Assembly: GCA_964030785.1 (NCBI GenBank)
Contig: OZ034967.1
Coordinates: forward strand, 59,928,212-59,992,211
Direction: 5' to 3'
DNA length: 64,000 nucleotides
From: Siderastrea siderea
Lineage: Eukaryota; Cnidaria; Anthozoa; Scleractinia; Rhizangiidae
Part shown: piece after piece, positions 33,393 to 46,094 of the stretch
Numbering within the stretch: position 1 is the first letter of the stretch
Layout of the letters: each line of letters opens with the position of its first letter
Program-made: the position numbers and the translations under genes
Notes under the pieces: model-generated
Seen by the model: only the letters and a program-made list of their open reading frames with translations
Database searches by the model: none
Told to the model about the DNA's origin: nothing

Positions 33393-35929
33393 TAAGCGGT
33401 TGCCTGAAACGTCTGAAACCTTACAAATTAAACAAAGTAAAGCGAGTCGCGTGTCACGCAAATCACGCAGAGCGTCAAAACGGCACCCTTTAGAAAGTTG
33501 ACCGTTTATGAGCACTGAAAAGTATTGGATATTCGCCGGTAGAAGTAAGAAATAAAAAGGTTCAACTGCAACTTGCATTTATTTCTGAAGTAAAATTGTT
33601 AACTTTCCACTGATCTTTGCCTAAATTATGTATGCAATATTTTTCGACGGTGAGTTTAAGTTTAAGTTTACTTGTTTTTGTCTGTGTTCTTTGAAGAACC
33701 GTGAAACAAAGAGCTTTCTTTGGTTTTTTTTTTACTCCGCGTAGTCACGCTGCTGAATCATTACCAGGTTTTATAGTGGATAACCACAAGATCTTTTTGA
33801 TGGTGGTGGGGGGGGGGGGGGGGGGCTGAGGGGTTAGGGTGGGACTTACCGGAGGTGTAAAGTCCCATAGGTTGTCAGGACAAATTTCACCATATTGTGA
33901 AAAAAAACGTCATTGGCTCTGCGCGTATTGCGCGCATATGTTTGTAGACTCGGAGTGGGAGTCCGAGTGCGATGTGCAGCTTTGTACACATTCTTTGTGT
34001 AGCGACGTGAAAGGTTTTGTGTCGTGATCGATTGTAATACACAACCTCTTATTAAGTATTTCAGTGTTGGCAGGCAATATTTCCTTGCCGTTCTCCGGCT
34101 CGAGTCTCTCTCGGTGACGCCACGGCTCACAGTCGAGCTTTGACCGAGCAGAGAACGCCTGGGGACGACTAGGCTACTGAGCATAAAGTGCCCGGACACA
34201 TGTTATTTGCATACAGTTTCCAGGATTTCCTTGCCGGTACATTTCATGAGGTGCAATTCGATAACTGATTTCATCAACCTTTACGGGCCAGTGAGACACC
34301 ACGTGCATAAAGTTTCGAATACCTACGCACGTATTTGCTAAATACTAAAAAGAAATTGTGGGGGAATGCTGAGCTTTTCAGTACAATTACCTTATTTCCG
34401 AGGGATCAGTGTACATGGACCTGAACTCCGATCAATTACTGGGGTATAGCTATCTGGTATCGCAAACTTCCGAAACGTTTTTCAAGATGAGAGCATATTA
34501 AGGTTCGGGCTCCCCGGTTATGTCATACAGTGAATGTTGGTGGATCGGATTTTCAAAAGCAACAGCCACTTATGTATACGTGCCTTGTCCATGTGTCATC
34601 TACGTCCACGTGTTGCTTCTTGACAGTTTTATGCCCTGTCAACAGCATTTTAGCGAGTTTTGATCTTCTGGTTTGTCCTCACTGCTAAAAAATTGTGGGA
34701 AACACCCTCCCTTTTGTGGTTGGTCAGTTTCAATTTATAAATAACTGAGACTCAGCTTACAAATACAGTTTCGGAGTGTTAAAAAAGGACAATTGCAAAT
34801 GTCATGAGAAAGTCTTTATTTTTCTGAACAAAAACAAGAGAAAAACAGGACATCGAGACAATTTGCCAGTGGTTATCAATAATTAGAGCGGTTTTCAAAT
34901 GAGTGTCGTAAAACCAAAACCAAAGTAATTGCTCTAACCAATCATAACCGGAGTGAAAACAAAATGAACCAATCAGAATTCGAAGCAAATACAAGTAATT
35001 AGCGTTAAGCGCATGAAAACGTGTGTAAGCAAGTCACGATTGGCTGAGAGAGAGGTAGCGCGAACTTTTTTCACCAAACAGGGAGCATAGTAACGCTAAA
35101 CCAAAGCAAACACAATATTACTTAAACACAACGCAACGCACGACTCAACAATTCTACTTGCACTTATTGTTGTAAACTCCCATTTACGTACATTACAAGT
35201 TTAGTATAGCTACAGTAGCTCAAAACCGTGTTAAGGATGGTCCAGAATAAAACTTTTCACCTGGCTACGAAAAACACGATGTCGATCCCTGCGAATCTAA
35301 CTGGGTCGCAAACATACAGTCCTTCCGTCTTTCAGATGTTAATTTTTTGCATGATGGCGTTGTGAGTACAGCTTAGAAGCACTGCGTTACATTATCGACT
35401 GTTTGGGAATTCGAAGTACCGTTTGTGTGCTTAACAATTTTGAGCTATTCCAACATTTGGAGGAATTTCTTCACCGAGGCTAATCGGAAAATGATGTAAC
35501 CCGAATTATTACTAACACAGAGGACGTACGGCGAATGAACTCGCTTGCCTTTACTTTTATCCTGAGTGTGATTATCTTAAGGAGCAATCATTCTTACAGT
35601 GAGAGTGTGATGGGATTAATCCATCTTTTGCTCTCCTTCTTCGTATTCACTTTACAATATTAATATTTGGGATCGCCATTGTCATAACGGACAAGCGTTG
35701 AAACTATTATCTACTTCAAATTAAGGTCATTTATTTGTTCCACGTGTTCTTATGAGTTTCTGCATTCACACTGGTTTCTTCTTTGGAAAATTTACACTTT
35801 TATCACTTTTAACTAAAAAATAACCTCGCATAACGTTTTATCCTGCAAATCAATTTTTAAGTGGATATCCCTATAATGAAAATCGATGTAATCATAACAG
35901 ATATGAGACAAATTTGTTTCACCGCTTCA
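33393..35929. other. spacer, no gene recognised
   Basis: Contains a G-tract at 33806-33826 and weak similarity of 34890-35060 to the GPCR 3' flank block (CTCTAACCAATCA, GCATGAAAACG). No frame resembles a known protein. Confidence 0.4.
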
Positions 35930-36115
35930 AATACACATTATTCCAAACTGGCGGAAATACATTACTCTTTTGTCTCATTGTTAATTGGCCCTTGTTGCCT
36001 CGATCCCAACTGCAGAATTCAAAGGAATATTTGGCTTAAAACGAGGCAACAAGGGCCAATTAACATGGAGACAAAAGAATGATGTATTTTCCGCCATTTT
36101 GGAATAAGGTGTATA
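35930..36115. repeat. palindromic MITE, about 185 bp
   Basis: Left arm (about 35934-36003: ACACATTATTCCAAACTGGC ... TTGGCCCTTGTTGCCTCG) and right arm (36038-36112) are reverse complements with few mismatches around a 35-bp loop. Transcribed RNA would form a long hairpin. Confidence 0.75.
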
Positions 36116-36665
36116 AGGCATGTTAAATACAATGAATCGTTTATAAAATAGCTTGCAAACAAATAATAAAAAAATATTTGATTCAACTGTATTATATTTC
36201 TCATTATAATCTATCAAATATTTTCACTTGCATGCGATTAATGAAAATTCGTCACGTGACTAAATATGCCTCAGTTGAAACTGGGGTACATCTGATGATA
36301 ATTCCCAAATTAATATTCCCCAGTTTTGAGAGCTGAATTTAAAGACATGAATTGAAACTTTAAAAAGAACGAAGCCCCAGCGAACAGCATCACAGACAAG
36401 TGCATCAATATATTAGCCGAAAAAGCATTGCTGAAAAACGGCTAAAGTCTATAAAACACACAGGGCATTCTCGAGGTTCGCAAGGCTTTAAGCGAAAATA
36501 TTTGAAGGATAATAAATACAATAGTCTTAACATGGCTTTAGAAACATTTGTTAGTTAATATCCACGGACATACATCCATGCATATTTTTCGTGCCCAATA
36601 AAGGAATTGTTTTACATATTCTGACATGGATTAAAAAAAAAAACGTGTCACTTGATGATCTACGC

Positions 36666-36671
36666 TTTATT
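36666..36671 (-). promoter_or_regulatory. candidate polyadenylation signal of HELB-1
   Basis: AATAAA on the minus strand, about 120 bases beyond the HELB-1 stop at 36794. Position and match are typical; usage is inferred. Confidence 0.4.
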
Positions 36672-36793
36672 ATCAGCTGCTGACCGGACTCGAGAGAGCG
36701 GCGGAAATCGAGCCTATTGATAATCTGGTACTGTAAACCGTAACTTTAATTTTGTTCATTTGGTGCTAGGAATGTGACGCTTCATTTCACTAC

Positions 36794-38059
36794 TCACTTA
36801 CACCGTATACATTTCTGATGAACCCACGATTTCGAAGATCCGCATTCCAAGTGGGTTATCTCATCTACTCCAGCGCGAATTGGCCCGCTACACACATTAC
36901 ACCGGGTGTCGTACCTAGCTGTAAATGATCTCCTTCTGCCTTTAAATGGGATCCGTCCAGATTTTCTGAAGGAAGCCGAGCTAGGAGGATAACTTTTTCT
37001 TGGGAAGGTGTTGGAAAAGTTCTGTGCCGAAGCAGATGGGGTCCTTTGAATGTTCGGTGGGGTCTGCGGGGGCGTGGGAAAACTGGAAACTTCAGGGAAC
37101 TTTTTAGAACACGTTTTGGGGCTGTTGTACTCCACAGCAAGTGCAAGGTCTGTCAACGGCGATCCTTGACTGACAGTATAAGCAAGCGAGTTTATAACAC
37201 TACAAGTCAAGTCACCTGGACTTCTGGAGAACTCTTCGTGAGACTGAACATCTAGCACGTTGGGTTTTTCGTCATCTGGCTTCTCGCTCTTCACTGTCGG
37301 AGTATTCCACTCAGTGAAGATATCTCCAGAACCAACAAAACCATGAGTTCTGTTGCCCTCGGTAACAGCGGCAGATCTTTCCTCTAGATGACGTTCTCGT
37401 CTTTCTTGTTTGATCTTTAAATTACTTCGGGAGATGTGAAAATTTTCAGTAGCACTTGTGTTACCAAGACCTGCACCTTGTGATTTACAATGATCAATGC
37501 ATTCTGTGGAAGGTAAAAATGGAGGATTTGTGGAACCTTTTTGAACGTCTTGTTCTACTTCCAGGGCCCACGCAAGGACTTCCTCGTCATCTTCCTCTTT
37601 GAAAACATCCTCCCAAATTTCATTGGCCGCTGAATTGCAAGGAGAGTCAGTTATCTGCAGACCCTGACTTGCACTCAGCAAATCACAACTAGCACTCCTG
37701 CTGAAAAATTGGCTGGCAGTTTGAAACCCGGAAGCAGAGTAATCATCGCCAAGACTCTGACTGTAAATGACGTCGTCAACATCGCTTCCATGACGTTCGC
37801 TTTTCTCATCATGGGTGGCGACATTTTCTTCGCTCTCGTCTGCTTCATCAGAAACAGGCTTCCGTAAATCGTAAGTAAGAAATTGCTGAAGCTTCGTACT
37901 CCTGGCGAACGGCTTTGCATTGACTGCTACTTCCAGATTTTTGGAATCATGGACAACAATAACTTGCCGCACACCGCGCGTGACAGCTGTATAGACGTGT
38001 TGGCAGGTTTGGTAAATGGGGCTTCCCACGACATACACAACTGTGTCGATTTCCGAACC
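36794..38059 (-). CDS. HELB: HELB-1 C-terminal exon with putative zinc module
   Basis: The acceptor CGCACAG precedes GGTTCGGAAATCGACAC (38059). Residues GSEIDTVVYVVG and QHVYTAVTRGVRQVIVV are the last conserved helicase motifs (VI), as in vertebrate HQ...HVYTAVTRG. A long acidic, serine-rich tail follows (DEADESEENVATHDEKSE, EDVFKEEDDEEVLAWALE), then FHISRSNLKIKQE, a proline/threonine site TPPQTPP, a basic RKSGRIPFKGRRRSF, and the end C-NV-C-x23-H-QK-C with WVH. In HELB-2 the equivalent region has an extra intron. The tail looks like a phospho-regulated nuclear segment; the zinc module function is unknown. Confidence 0.8.
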   Translation of the reverse strand, partial: GSEIDTVVYVVGSPIYQTCQHVYTAVTRGVRQVIVVHDSKNLEVAVNAKPFARSTKLQQFLTYDLRKPVSDEADESEENVATHDEKSERHGSDVDDVIYSQSLGDDYSASGFQTASQFFSRSASCDLLSASQGLQITDSPCNSAANEIWEDVFKEEDDEEVLAWALEVEQDVQKGSTNPPFLPSTECIDHCKSQGAGLGNTSATENFHISRSNLKIKQERRERHLEERSAAVTEGNRTHGFVGSGDIFTEWNTPTVKSEKPDDEKPNVLDVQSHEEFSRSPGDLTCSVINSLAYTVSQGSPLTDLALAVEYNSPKTCSKKFPEVSSFPTPPQTPPNIQRTPSASAQNFSNTFPRKSYPPSSASFRKSGRIPFKGRRRSFTARYDTRCNVCSGPIRAGVDEITHLECGSSKSWVHQKCIRCK

Positions 38060-38511
38060 CTGTGCGAAAACATGAGGAAATTAAAAATATAACATAAATT
38101 CTTCACCGTTATATTCTCGTTTTATAAAGGCAATCAAAGTACTTAAAATTATTCAAAGGGGAAAAGTCTGCAGACATTTCATGAAACAGAAGGAAAATTT
38201 CATACATTAATATCATTTACATGTCGACTGCGAATATGGAATCGATGCACATATGGAATGTTATCACTTCTGTGTCAACTGCGGAATGGAGTAGAATAAG
38301 GAAATCACCTTTACAGTTACTAGAGCAACTCTCGTAATTTTTAGTAAAACAAAAAAAAAGCAAAATAAGGTTTCAATGGAATTTCAAGCCCCACAGTATC
38401 GCAAAGACAACGACCGAAAAAAAGTGAAAGAAATTTTACTTTCCCTTGTAATAGATTTGCACACTCGCAACAAACCACGGTGAATTCTTCTAAAATAGTA
38501 TATCGATAAAT

Positions 38512-40150
38512 TACAGCGGTTTTCTCTTACACGCGCCCTTCAAGGATTTTTTCCCAACGGCCAAATGTATTTTTGGTGGATGTCAATCATCTGTTTCTAT
38601 GACAATTCAAGAACGCACGCTGAATGAAAAACAATTTGGCGGGAAGTATTAACCACGCTTTGACGATTTTGTGTCTTTCTAACCGACAGCAAAATGTGTT
38701 CGTGGTTAATAATTGTTGACATAAGACGATGTTGAAATCAATGGCGCGTGTAGAAGAAATATAGAGAAACATTACGTCGGCTTCGATATACTAGAAAATA
38801 TAAAATTTACTCTAAATGATTCAATAAAAGTTAAGATGAAATGTTGACTGAGTCTTGTGTCATATTTTTTGCCGTCCCGAGCCGTTTAAGGCGTTATTTT
38901 GCGAGTTCATATAGCAACCGGTAGAAACAGAGAGAGAAGGGAGAACAAGGCTTGCAGCAAAACAGCCGGCGGCCGCGACCTTGTACAATTCAAGCTAGAA
39001 CTGACGCCAAACCATCAAAATTCTCACCTCGAAAACACCGGCATCCGATCGACTAGATATTTCTTCGTCCCTGTGCCGAATTAGAGCTTCATCCTTCCAA
39101 TATTTTCCGAGAAAAGCGATCCTGAAGTCTCAAAAGTAGCTTTTACAACATGATCGGTGCAAGATTCCAGACCAAAGGAATTTGAAGAACGCGAGTCCAT
39201 TCGAATCTACCAATCAGCGCGTCTCCACCGTTGGGCTTTTGAACTGCCAACGGCCGAGACGCGCTGAATTGCAAGCCTTGTTCTCCCTTCTCTCTCTGTT
39301 TCTACCGGTCGATAAATGACCTCGCAAAATAACGCCTTAAACGGCTCGGGACGGCAAAAAAATATGACACAAGACTCAGTCAACATTTCATCTTAACTTT
39401 TATTGAATCATTTAGAGTAAATTATATATTTTCTAGTATATCGAAGCCGACGTAATGTTTCTCTATATTTCTTCTATACGCGCCATTGATTTCAACACCG
39501 TCTTCTGTCAACAATAATTAATCACGAACACATAGGGTGGTCTGCCTGTGCTTTGAATTATTACTTGAAAAGTACCAAACCAAATCGCTAGGCAAAGGTT
39601 TATTCGTTGAATCAATAATGCCTTCACAAATACATTCAAAACACCTGAAAATACGCAATGCAAACTTGTTTTAAAGAAAGTAAACTTCGGAAGCAAATTT
39701 GTATAAAACTGACCTTTATTCTATTCGAAGAAGTGCTTAAATTCACTGAATTGCTTCTCTGAGTTCGCCGTCAATCAGCGAACGTCTGGTTCTCACCGTT
39801 CAAAAATTTTCGCTGTCAGACCATCACAAATAATCTCTTCTTTTTGCTTCGCAGTTGGTTTCTGAGAAGTTCAGTCAATTAAAGGTCAAAATTTACAGAA
39901 TACTGATTGTGTCCTCCATGAATATTTCCAGAATCGCTTTATTTCTGTCACAAACATTTTAAGATTCGCAAAATCAGTTTATCCACGGCCTCAGACAGGA
40001 CTGCGTTACATGTGACAATCAGCAAGAGCCAATCAGCGCGCGAGAATTCGAAAAAATTGTCATAGAAACAGATGATTGACATCCACTAAAAACACATTTG
40101 GCCGTTAAGAAAAATTCCTTGAAGGGCGCACGTTAGAGAAAACCGCTGTA
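38512..40150. mobile_element. long-TIR transposon in a HELB-1 intron, TA target
   Basis: Ends TA-CAGCGGTTTTCTC (38512) and GAGAAAACCGCTG-TA (40150) fit a Tc1/mariner-type TA duplication. The arms run inward through GGCGCGTGTAGAAGAAAT, GACTGAGTCTTGTGTCATA and CGTTTAAGGCGTTATTTTGC to GAGAGAAGGGAGAACAAGG (left about 38930-38949, right about 39276-39295). The right arm holds about 500 bp without a left counterpart (about 39535-40055). No transposase was seen. It sits between the helicase and C-terminal exons. Confidence 0.75.
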
Positions 40151-40294
40151 ATTACCCTCCATTTACATCAACAACTACAACACAACGTCATCTCAGACAA
40201 GCGACAACAATATAAAGAATCATGAAACAGGGAACATTCTCTTAACCAAATTTCAAGAAATGTATAAAGGCCCTACGAAATATTTTCTTTATAC

Positions 40295-41606
40295 CTGGTA
40301 GGTGTGGATTGTCCTGGCCCATGCGTGACACAGTTTAGCCTTCTTCAGCATCTTCAAATCAACCTTTATTATCTTCTCTCCATTGTCCAGAGCAAAGTAT
40401 GTTGTCTTCTTATTTCGGTTATCCTCTTCTTCAAAAACTTCTCTGATGAAGAAGATTTCCCCGTTACACAATTTCACTTCCTCTTCTGTGTAAACATCGA
40501 AGCAGACAACGTTCTTCTTGACACAAACTTTGTCACCAGCTCGAAAGTCTAGTTTGCCTTTCGTGTCCTTGATGGAGTGCTGGTTGTAATGGCGTGCACA
40601 TAGTTCGTTGATGTTCAAACAGTCCCTACGCCGGAAAGCGATGAACTGCGATTTCTCAGGTTGTGGTAAAGCGACTGTTGGTATTCTATCTTGCGACTGT
40701 TGGTATTCTATCTATCACCACTTGTGTAATTGCCATGTCATCACAATCAGTCCCATCACCACTTTCTTTTGACGGACAGCACAGGGAAATGAATCCTCTT
40801 TTAGGGTCATTTGGGAAGGAAGGCATTTCTTGACGGGAAATTCTCCCTGCGTTTTCCACAATCAGTTGAGATTCAGCTCTGTGATTGGTTCTCAGTGTAA
40901 CACTTGACCCATACGGCATAAGTGCATTGTAAACATCACTCAGGAAATTCCCAGGTTCAATTGACGGAAGCTGGTTCTTATCACCCAATAAGATGATCTG
41001 TTGCAGAGAGGCTTTCCTCATGAGTATGTTTATCAGAGTGGAAAAAGTCTTCACTGATATGAGTGAGCTCTCATCACAAACAAGAAGCTTGACTTTTGAA
41101 AACTTCCACGCTGAATGGTTCTCACCGCTCTTGACTTCCTTAAGCCAGCGCAAGTAGCTGTAAATCACGGAATGTAAGGTATACGATTGAAGCCCTGTGC
41201 GTTTGCCCAAAATGGAAGCAGCTCTACCAGTCGGTGCCGTGAGAAGCACTGCATCACCACAAGGGTCAGTTCTCTCGGTATCACTCTGAGGCATCTCTGC
41301 ATTCTCTTCCTTATCAAAATTTTCTGGAACAAAATTACCTGACGTTGAAGGTGAGGAACTTGAGAAGTCTTCCGGTACCCTTTGAGAACTACCGCAAAAA
41401 CTTTGAGAATTATCAGCAAAGGTAAATTCACCTGGCTTGCCACGAGCCTCAGAAGCCATCTGACCCCTCTTCATCTCCAGTGCCTTGGATAACACTGTCG
41501 AAACAACGTGGGTTTTTCCACACCCACCCCTCCCTGAAAGCACGACCACAGGACTAGTTGTTATCAGCTTTGCTGCCTTCATCTGGTCATCGTCACCTCC
41601 AAAAGC
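40295..41606 (-). pseudogene. HELB: HELB-1 helicase exon, disrupted by a 22-bp tandem duplication
   Basis: The acceptor CATTTTCCAG precedes 41606. Motifs in order: Walker A SGRGGCGKTHVVS, TAPTGRAASILGKRTG, Walker B-like LLVCDESSLISV, LLGDKNQLPSIEPGNF, LRTNHRAESQLIVENA. After the break come FIAFRRRDC, DFRAGDKVCVKKN, VKLCNGEIFFI and HAWARTIHTYQ, ending at donor CTACCAG then GTATAA. The unit GCGACTGTTGGTATTCTATC plus two bases occurs at 40671-40692 and again at 40693-40714. Because 22 is not a multiple of 3, the minus-strand frame hits TAG at 40686-40688. Removing one unit restores frame continuity. The insert between Walker A and the next motif is serine- and asparagine-rich. Confidence 0.9.
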
Positions 41607-42935
41607 CTGGAAAATGAACAACAGAAGACTAAAGAGCCTGACACTTATCACGTGGAAAAGACTACTTTCACTGCTACAGTATGCGACTCTTAAGGGTAAA
41701 ACCGTTAGAGTAAAATAATGCAATGTAATTACGCAAAGATACGATGACCAATTTAGGAGAGAAGGAAACTCTCATTGTGAGTCTAGCAACTTTAATAGTT
41801 GTAGGAAGACTGAAATATTAATGCTTGCTTGCAATTAATTACCAGGGCAATACCAGCTTATTGGTTCAGATTGCAACAATGACAATGACACTATATAGTA
41901 CATGGTACTATTCATCTCCTAGTGTACTGTAAGTTATGAATATGTAAATCCTACTCATGATAGTTTCGCACAAAATGTTAGTGTCTTGCTACTCCTAAGT
42001 TACAATGCATCGTGCTATGCCACTTATACCAAGATACATGGATGTGTCATGTCATGGGAAAATGTACTGCTGCAGCCTAATACTGTAGGTGGCACACTTT
42101 GCATACAGGGGCTGATTTTGAGTTACAGCAACTGGAGCCCTAGATTGTGGCCTCTTCCTCACGTAGAGAGGGTCGAGACCACCCCCTCCCTCACCTAACA
42201 AAAACACCAGTGAAGTCTAATAGTACTCTCAGTGAAGTCTAAAGTAATCTCAGTACTGTTCATTTTGTTATTATTCATTTAAAAGGAGTTGGAAAGTACA
42301 TTTCCCAGTTTTTAATCTTGCACACTTGCACATTTTAAATTAATTAACAGGGCTGATTTACCAGACCATTAAGTCCAATCCAGGCCTTTCCCAGGAGCAA
42401 TTCGGCTCCTAGGTCCAAAATTTTAGGAGTAAATTTGGTCTAACAAGGAGCAGAAAATGTATTTATTACGGAAATGGGCCAAAAGTTGAAGGAGCAAATT
42501 TTCTCCTAAGTTATTTTTTTACGAGCAAATGTCCTTGAACCAATTGCAAATTGCACATTTGCGACCGTAAATTTCAAGCCCTGGTCTAATCTATGGAGAA
42601 TTGAGTGGGACTCACGAGCTTGGGATGCAGGGGCATGTGCCTCAGTTGCCTCTTGTGTTTACCATTGAAATAATAAGTTCAGATTTCAAATGGACTGATT
42701 CATTAAGTAGTTACCGGAGCGATCTCTCAGAGGCTGCTGTCCAATATTATTCTGATAATTACTTTTAAAGCACTCGACTTCTGTGAGAAGTTTTGACTTA
42801 CATCGAGCAGGTCATATAAATTAAATTATTATAATTATATTTCTTGTTACCAGACTCAGATTGGCCTTTAACAGTGGAGGTGGGGAGGGAGGAGGGGGAG
42901 GGGGTAGGGAACCACATGAGTAAAGGTGCTTTTAC

Positions 42936-43580
42936 CCAGGATATTAAGGTATTCTGGTCCTGTTACGATTACAACTTTCATAATGTCTAGAGTTATTAAA
43001 TCACCCACCTTCTCATCTATCTCTGTCATACTGACCCAAGGACTTTTCTTCATCAACTTACAAATACTTCTAACAATGGTTTGCTCATATCCTCGAATGC
43101 GTGGCAAATATACAGAGCGTACATTACCACAGTCATCACGATAGGTCTTCACGACATGCATCTCCTCCAGATAAGCTATGCTATCCTTCCAGGTGGTGAC
43201 ACGATAAACTCGTGGTGTGAACGGTGGCTCATAGCATTTGTTATGCTTCAACTTCCACATAGGAACATAGGTGTGACCATACTTGTATATCACTTTGCAC
43301 AGGGCATTATAAATGTACAAAGCATCACGGTTCACTACAGGCATGTTTTTCATGAGGTCGCAGTTGACAAATGAAGCTATTTTTACCTCACAGCCAGATA
43401 TCCCAAACCTTTCTTGTAAGATGGTCTGGAAGCCAAGCACCCATGGTTCACTGTCAAGTGCCTTAGCCACGTCCTGCAGCTCTTTCAGCTTCATCGACGA
43501 AAACAGTGTAGTAACATGACGTGGAAACAGACGATGGGCTACTTTTGTCAGCCCTGGTACCAAAAAGGCTTTGCCAGTAG
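42936..43580 (-). CDS. HELB: HELB-1 middle exon
   Basis: The acceptor TTATTATTACAG precedes 43580 and the donor CCTGG then GTAAAAG follows 42936. Diagnostic blocks are RLFPRHVTTLFSS, PWVLGFQTILQERF, CEVKIASFV, ALYIYNALCKVIYKYGHTYV and ICKLMKKSPWVSM. These correspond in order to LLPRHFKWI, PWKLGFSKI, CEASWIAF, MYSRLKQICREDGHTYV and IQDLMKKPPWHL of vertebrate HELB. Entry phase 1 suits exon 1; exit phase 1 does not suit the next recognised exon. Confidence 0.85.
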
Positions 43581-44183
43581 CTGTAATAATAATTACAAAA
43601 ATGATTGATGATGAGCATAACTTGCATTTCTTTGTTCCAGTCCACAGTTTGTTTGTTTGTTTTCTTAGGTACCGGTACGTGGCAATTCTATTTTCACAGA
43701 CAATTATTATTTGTAAAAAGATAATTGTCATGCACTTCTTCAAACTGTTGTTCAAAATTTGATTGTACTTTGATCTGACACAAACAAGGTTAAAACTAAC
43801 CTCAGGCCCTGACATCAACTATGGCTCTTTATGATGTCAAAGTGGTTATCATGGAAACACGTACACCAAACCCATTAAAGAAACTCTAAATGTCAAATCC
43901 ATTCACCAGTTGTAAGTCAGAAGGCCCCCAAGACAAAATGCCCTTACAAGATTTGACATAATGCCCTGTAATGGAAAACATGATGTCCCTTTAAACAAAA
44001 GGAGTACTATTCATATAAAACAGCAATTATAATATTTTGCTTGTTTCTCTTAAATTCAGTTAGTCTTTTGCTCACTAGTAACACCAGTGCAGACATGAGT
44101 CTTCACTGCTGATGACACTGAGAAATTTGTAGCAAGAATAATTGCCATGACTGTGGGAGAAAAACCATTACTGTGTGGGTGAA

Positions 44184-45164
44184 TTAACCCTTTAAGCCCT
44201 GATATAAAAATGCATTTCTTATGAAACTAGTAAGTAGAATAGAGCATCTTATCCTTGGTAATCACTTTCTTTATTCTCATCACTTGAATGTCTGAACAAG
44301 TGTTGATAATGTAAAGAGAAATTTCATTTTCATCACTTATAACATATATAGGGGGCAAAATTACTGATGCTGATTGGTTGAGACAGAGGGCATTTTTTCT
44401 TAATTTTCTTTCGGACAAGGGCAAAATTACTAATTCCTGATTGGCCAAGTGCCAAAATTACTCACATTTGATTGGCTGAGTGCGAGAGTGCGCCACTTGC
44501 ATTTTGTAGGCTTCTTGAAACGAAGTTGTTCAACACAAGGATCGCTTCAAAGTTTGACTTTAAATCAAGATGGTTGGTAAAAATGGTATGGAAATCGGGT
44601 GTTTGCTTGAAGAGAAATTGCAAAAGGCTAGGTGAACCTATATGTGTTACGGGAAACAGCAAATTGTTATTTGTTTCAAAACTACTGAAAACTTTGGACT
44701 GACGTGGTCAATAATTTTTCCAGCGAGAGGAAGCTTTGCAACTCAGGTGAATAAAATTTACTGAGTTAATTGAGTTTTAAGTGAGTTTTGTCAATGAACT
44801 AGAATAGTATTGATCTCTTAAAATGTACATAATGGTCAGTCTTTCTTGTTCTGTGCACTGAGTAACGGTTAAAATGCTTGTTTTAGAACTGTTTACGAGT
44901 GGGTATGTTTATTCTGAGGGCCGGCTGATTGTGTTTCAACGTGCATGGAAAGTTTTCTGAAAATTTTGCCCTCTGTGTTATAAACACGTAATCGCATTGA
45001 GTCCTCGTAGAATTAAGGATAAATTTCACTTGTATTTTCAAAGTTTTCACAAATTGCCCTCGTCGTGCAATTTTGTGAAAACTTTGAAAATACACATGAA
45101 AGTTTATCCTTAATTCTACTCGGCCTCGTGCGATTACATATACTAATAGGGTTTAAAGGGTTAA
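44184..45164. mobile_element. piggyBac-like TTAA MITE in HELB-1 intron 1
   Basis: TTAA (44184-44187) followed by CCCTTTAAGCCCT, and the inverse AGGGTTTAAAGGG then TTAA (45161-45164). CCC-starting ends with TTAA duplication are typical of piggyBac. Inside, a second hairpin has arms near 44990-45050 and 45066-45125 (TTTTCAAAGTTTTCACAAAT against its inverse). GGCAAAATTACTxAT-type words recur three times near 44350-44465. An open frame of 76 codons here has no relatives I know. Confidence 0.75.
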
Positions 45165-46094
45165 CTGAGATAGCAGTTTTGAATGTGGGCAAATTGTATA
45201 TTAATCAATTAATGAAAGTGGGGAGGGGGGTGACTTCTACTGGAATTGACTGACACATAAGATAACCTCTAAGAAAAGGTGCTGATTTCATGGTGTGATT
45301 TTTTGGCCTGATTTGTCAGCCCATTATTGAGTCAGAGAGCAAATCTTACACTTAAATTCTTGATTCATCAACCCCATGCCAGACAGAATCACACATGATT
45401 GCATGAGCCTGTAATATGCAGTGTATGAGAAATACAGTACATGGGACATGTACAAATTTAACAATTCAGCAAATTAAGGAGGCTTGAAAGGGTTTTTAGC
45501 CACGCACGTGTAGCCTACACACGACACAGCTAGTGGGCATGCATCAGCTGAGTGAATCCAAATTTCTATTATATGTCGCACGCACAAAATCCCAGAAGTT
45601 AAATGCCCCATGAAATCGCGCATACCGGAAATAAAAGTTACAGGAAACAATAAATAAATGTTTTTTCTCAAAATTTTGCCCAGTGACCCATCGTGATTTT
45701 TTGCATGCATGTAACATTAAGTATGCCAATTCAAATGGAAGCATTTGGAGGAAAGTTATTTAGAGGAATTTTTTTGTAATTCAAAAAAAGACTTTCTATA
45801 CAACTTAAGTTCCACTGAATAACTTTTTTCCATACCATCAGAGAAGTTAAAGAATTCAGGTAGCTTTCTGAAAATGCAATAAAAATGGTAGGTCACTGAC
45901 TTAGTTTTTCAGATAATTGGCAAAAATTGAAATTTGGGGGTTCTTTATGTGGACCTTTAGTATTGCCATGGTAATGGCTCCGACGTCACAACCAGCTTTA
46001 AAGTATTGCACGACAAAAAAGTTGTCAAGGTATTCAGAGTTTCCTCACATGCTCAGAGGTTTAACAACAGAAAAGTGATCAGTTTAACAACAGC

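Noticed and set aside
40289..41723. A bacterial RecD or Tra-type helicase, suggesting contamination
   Set aside because: The motifs match RecD-like helicases in general, but the HELB-specific N-terminal exons, HAWARTIHT, HVYTAVTRG and GT-AG introns show an animal HELB gene.
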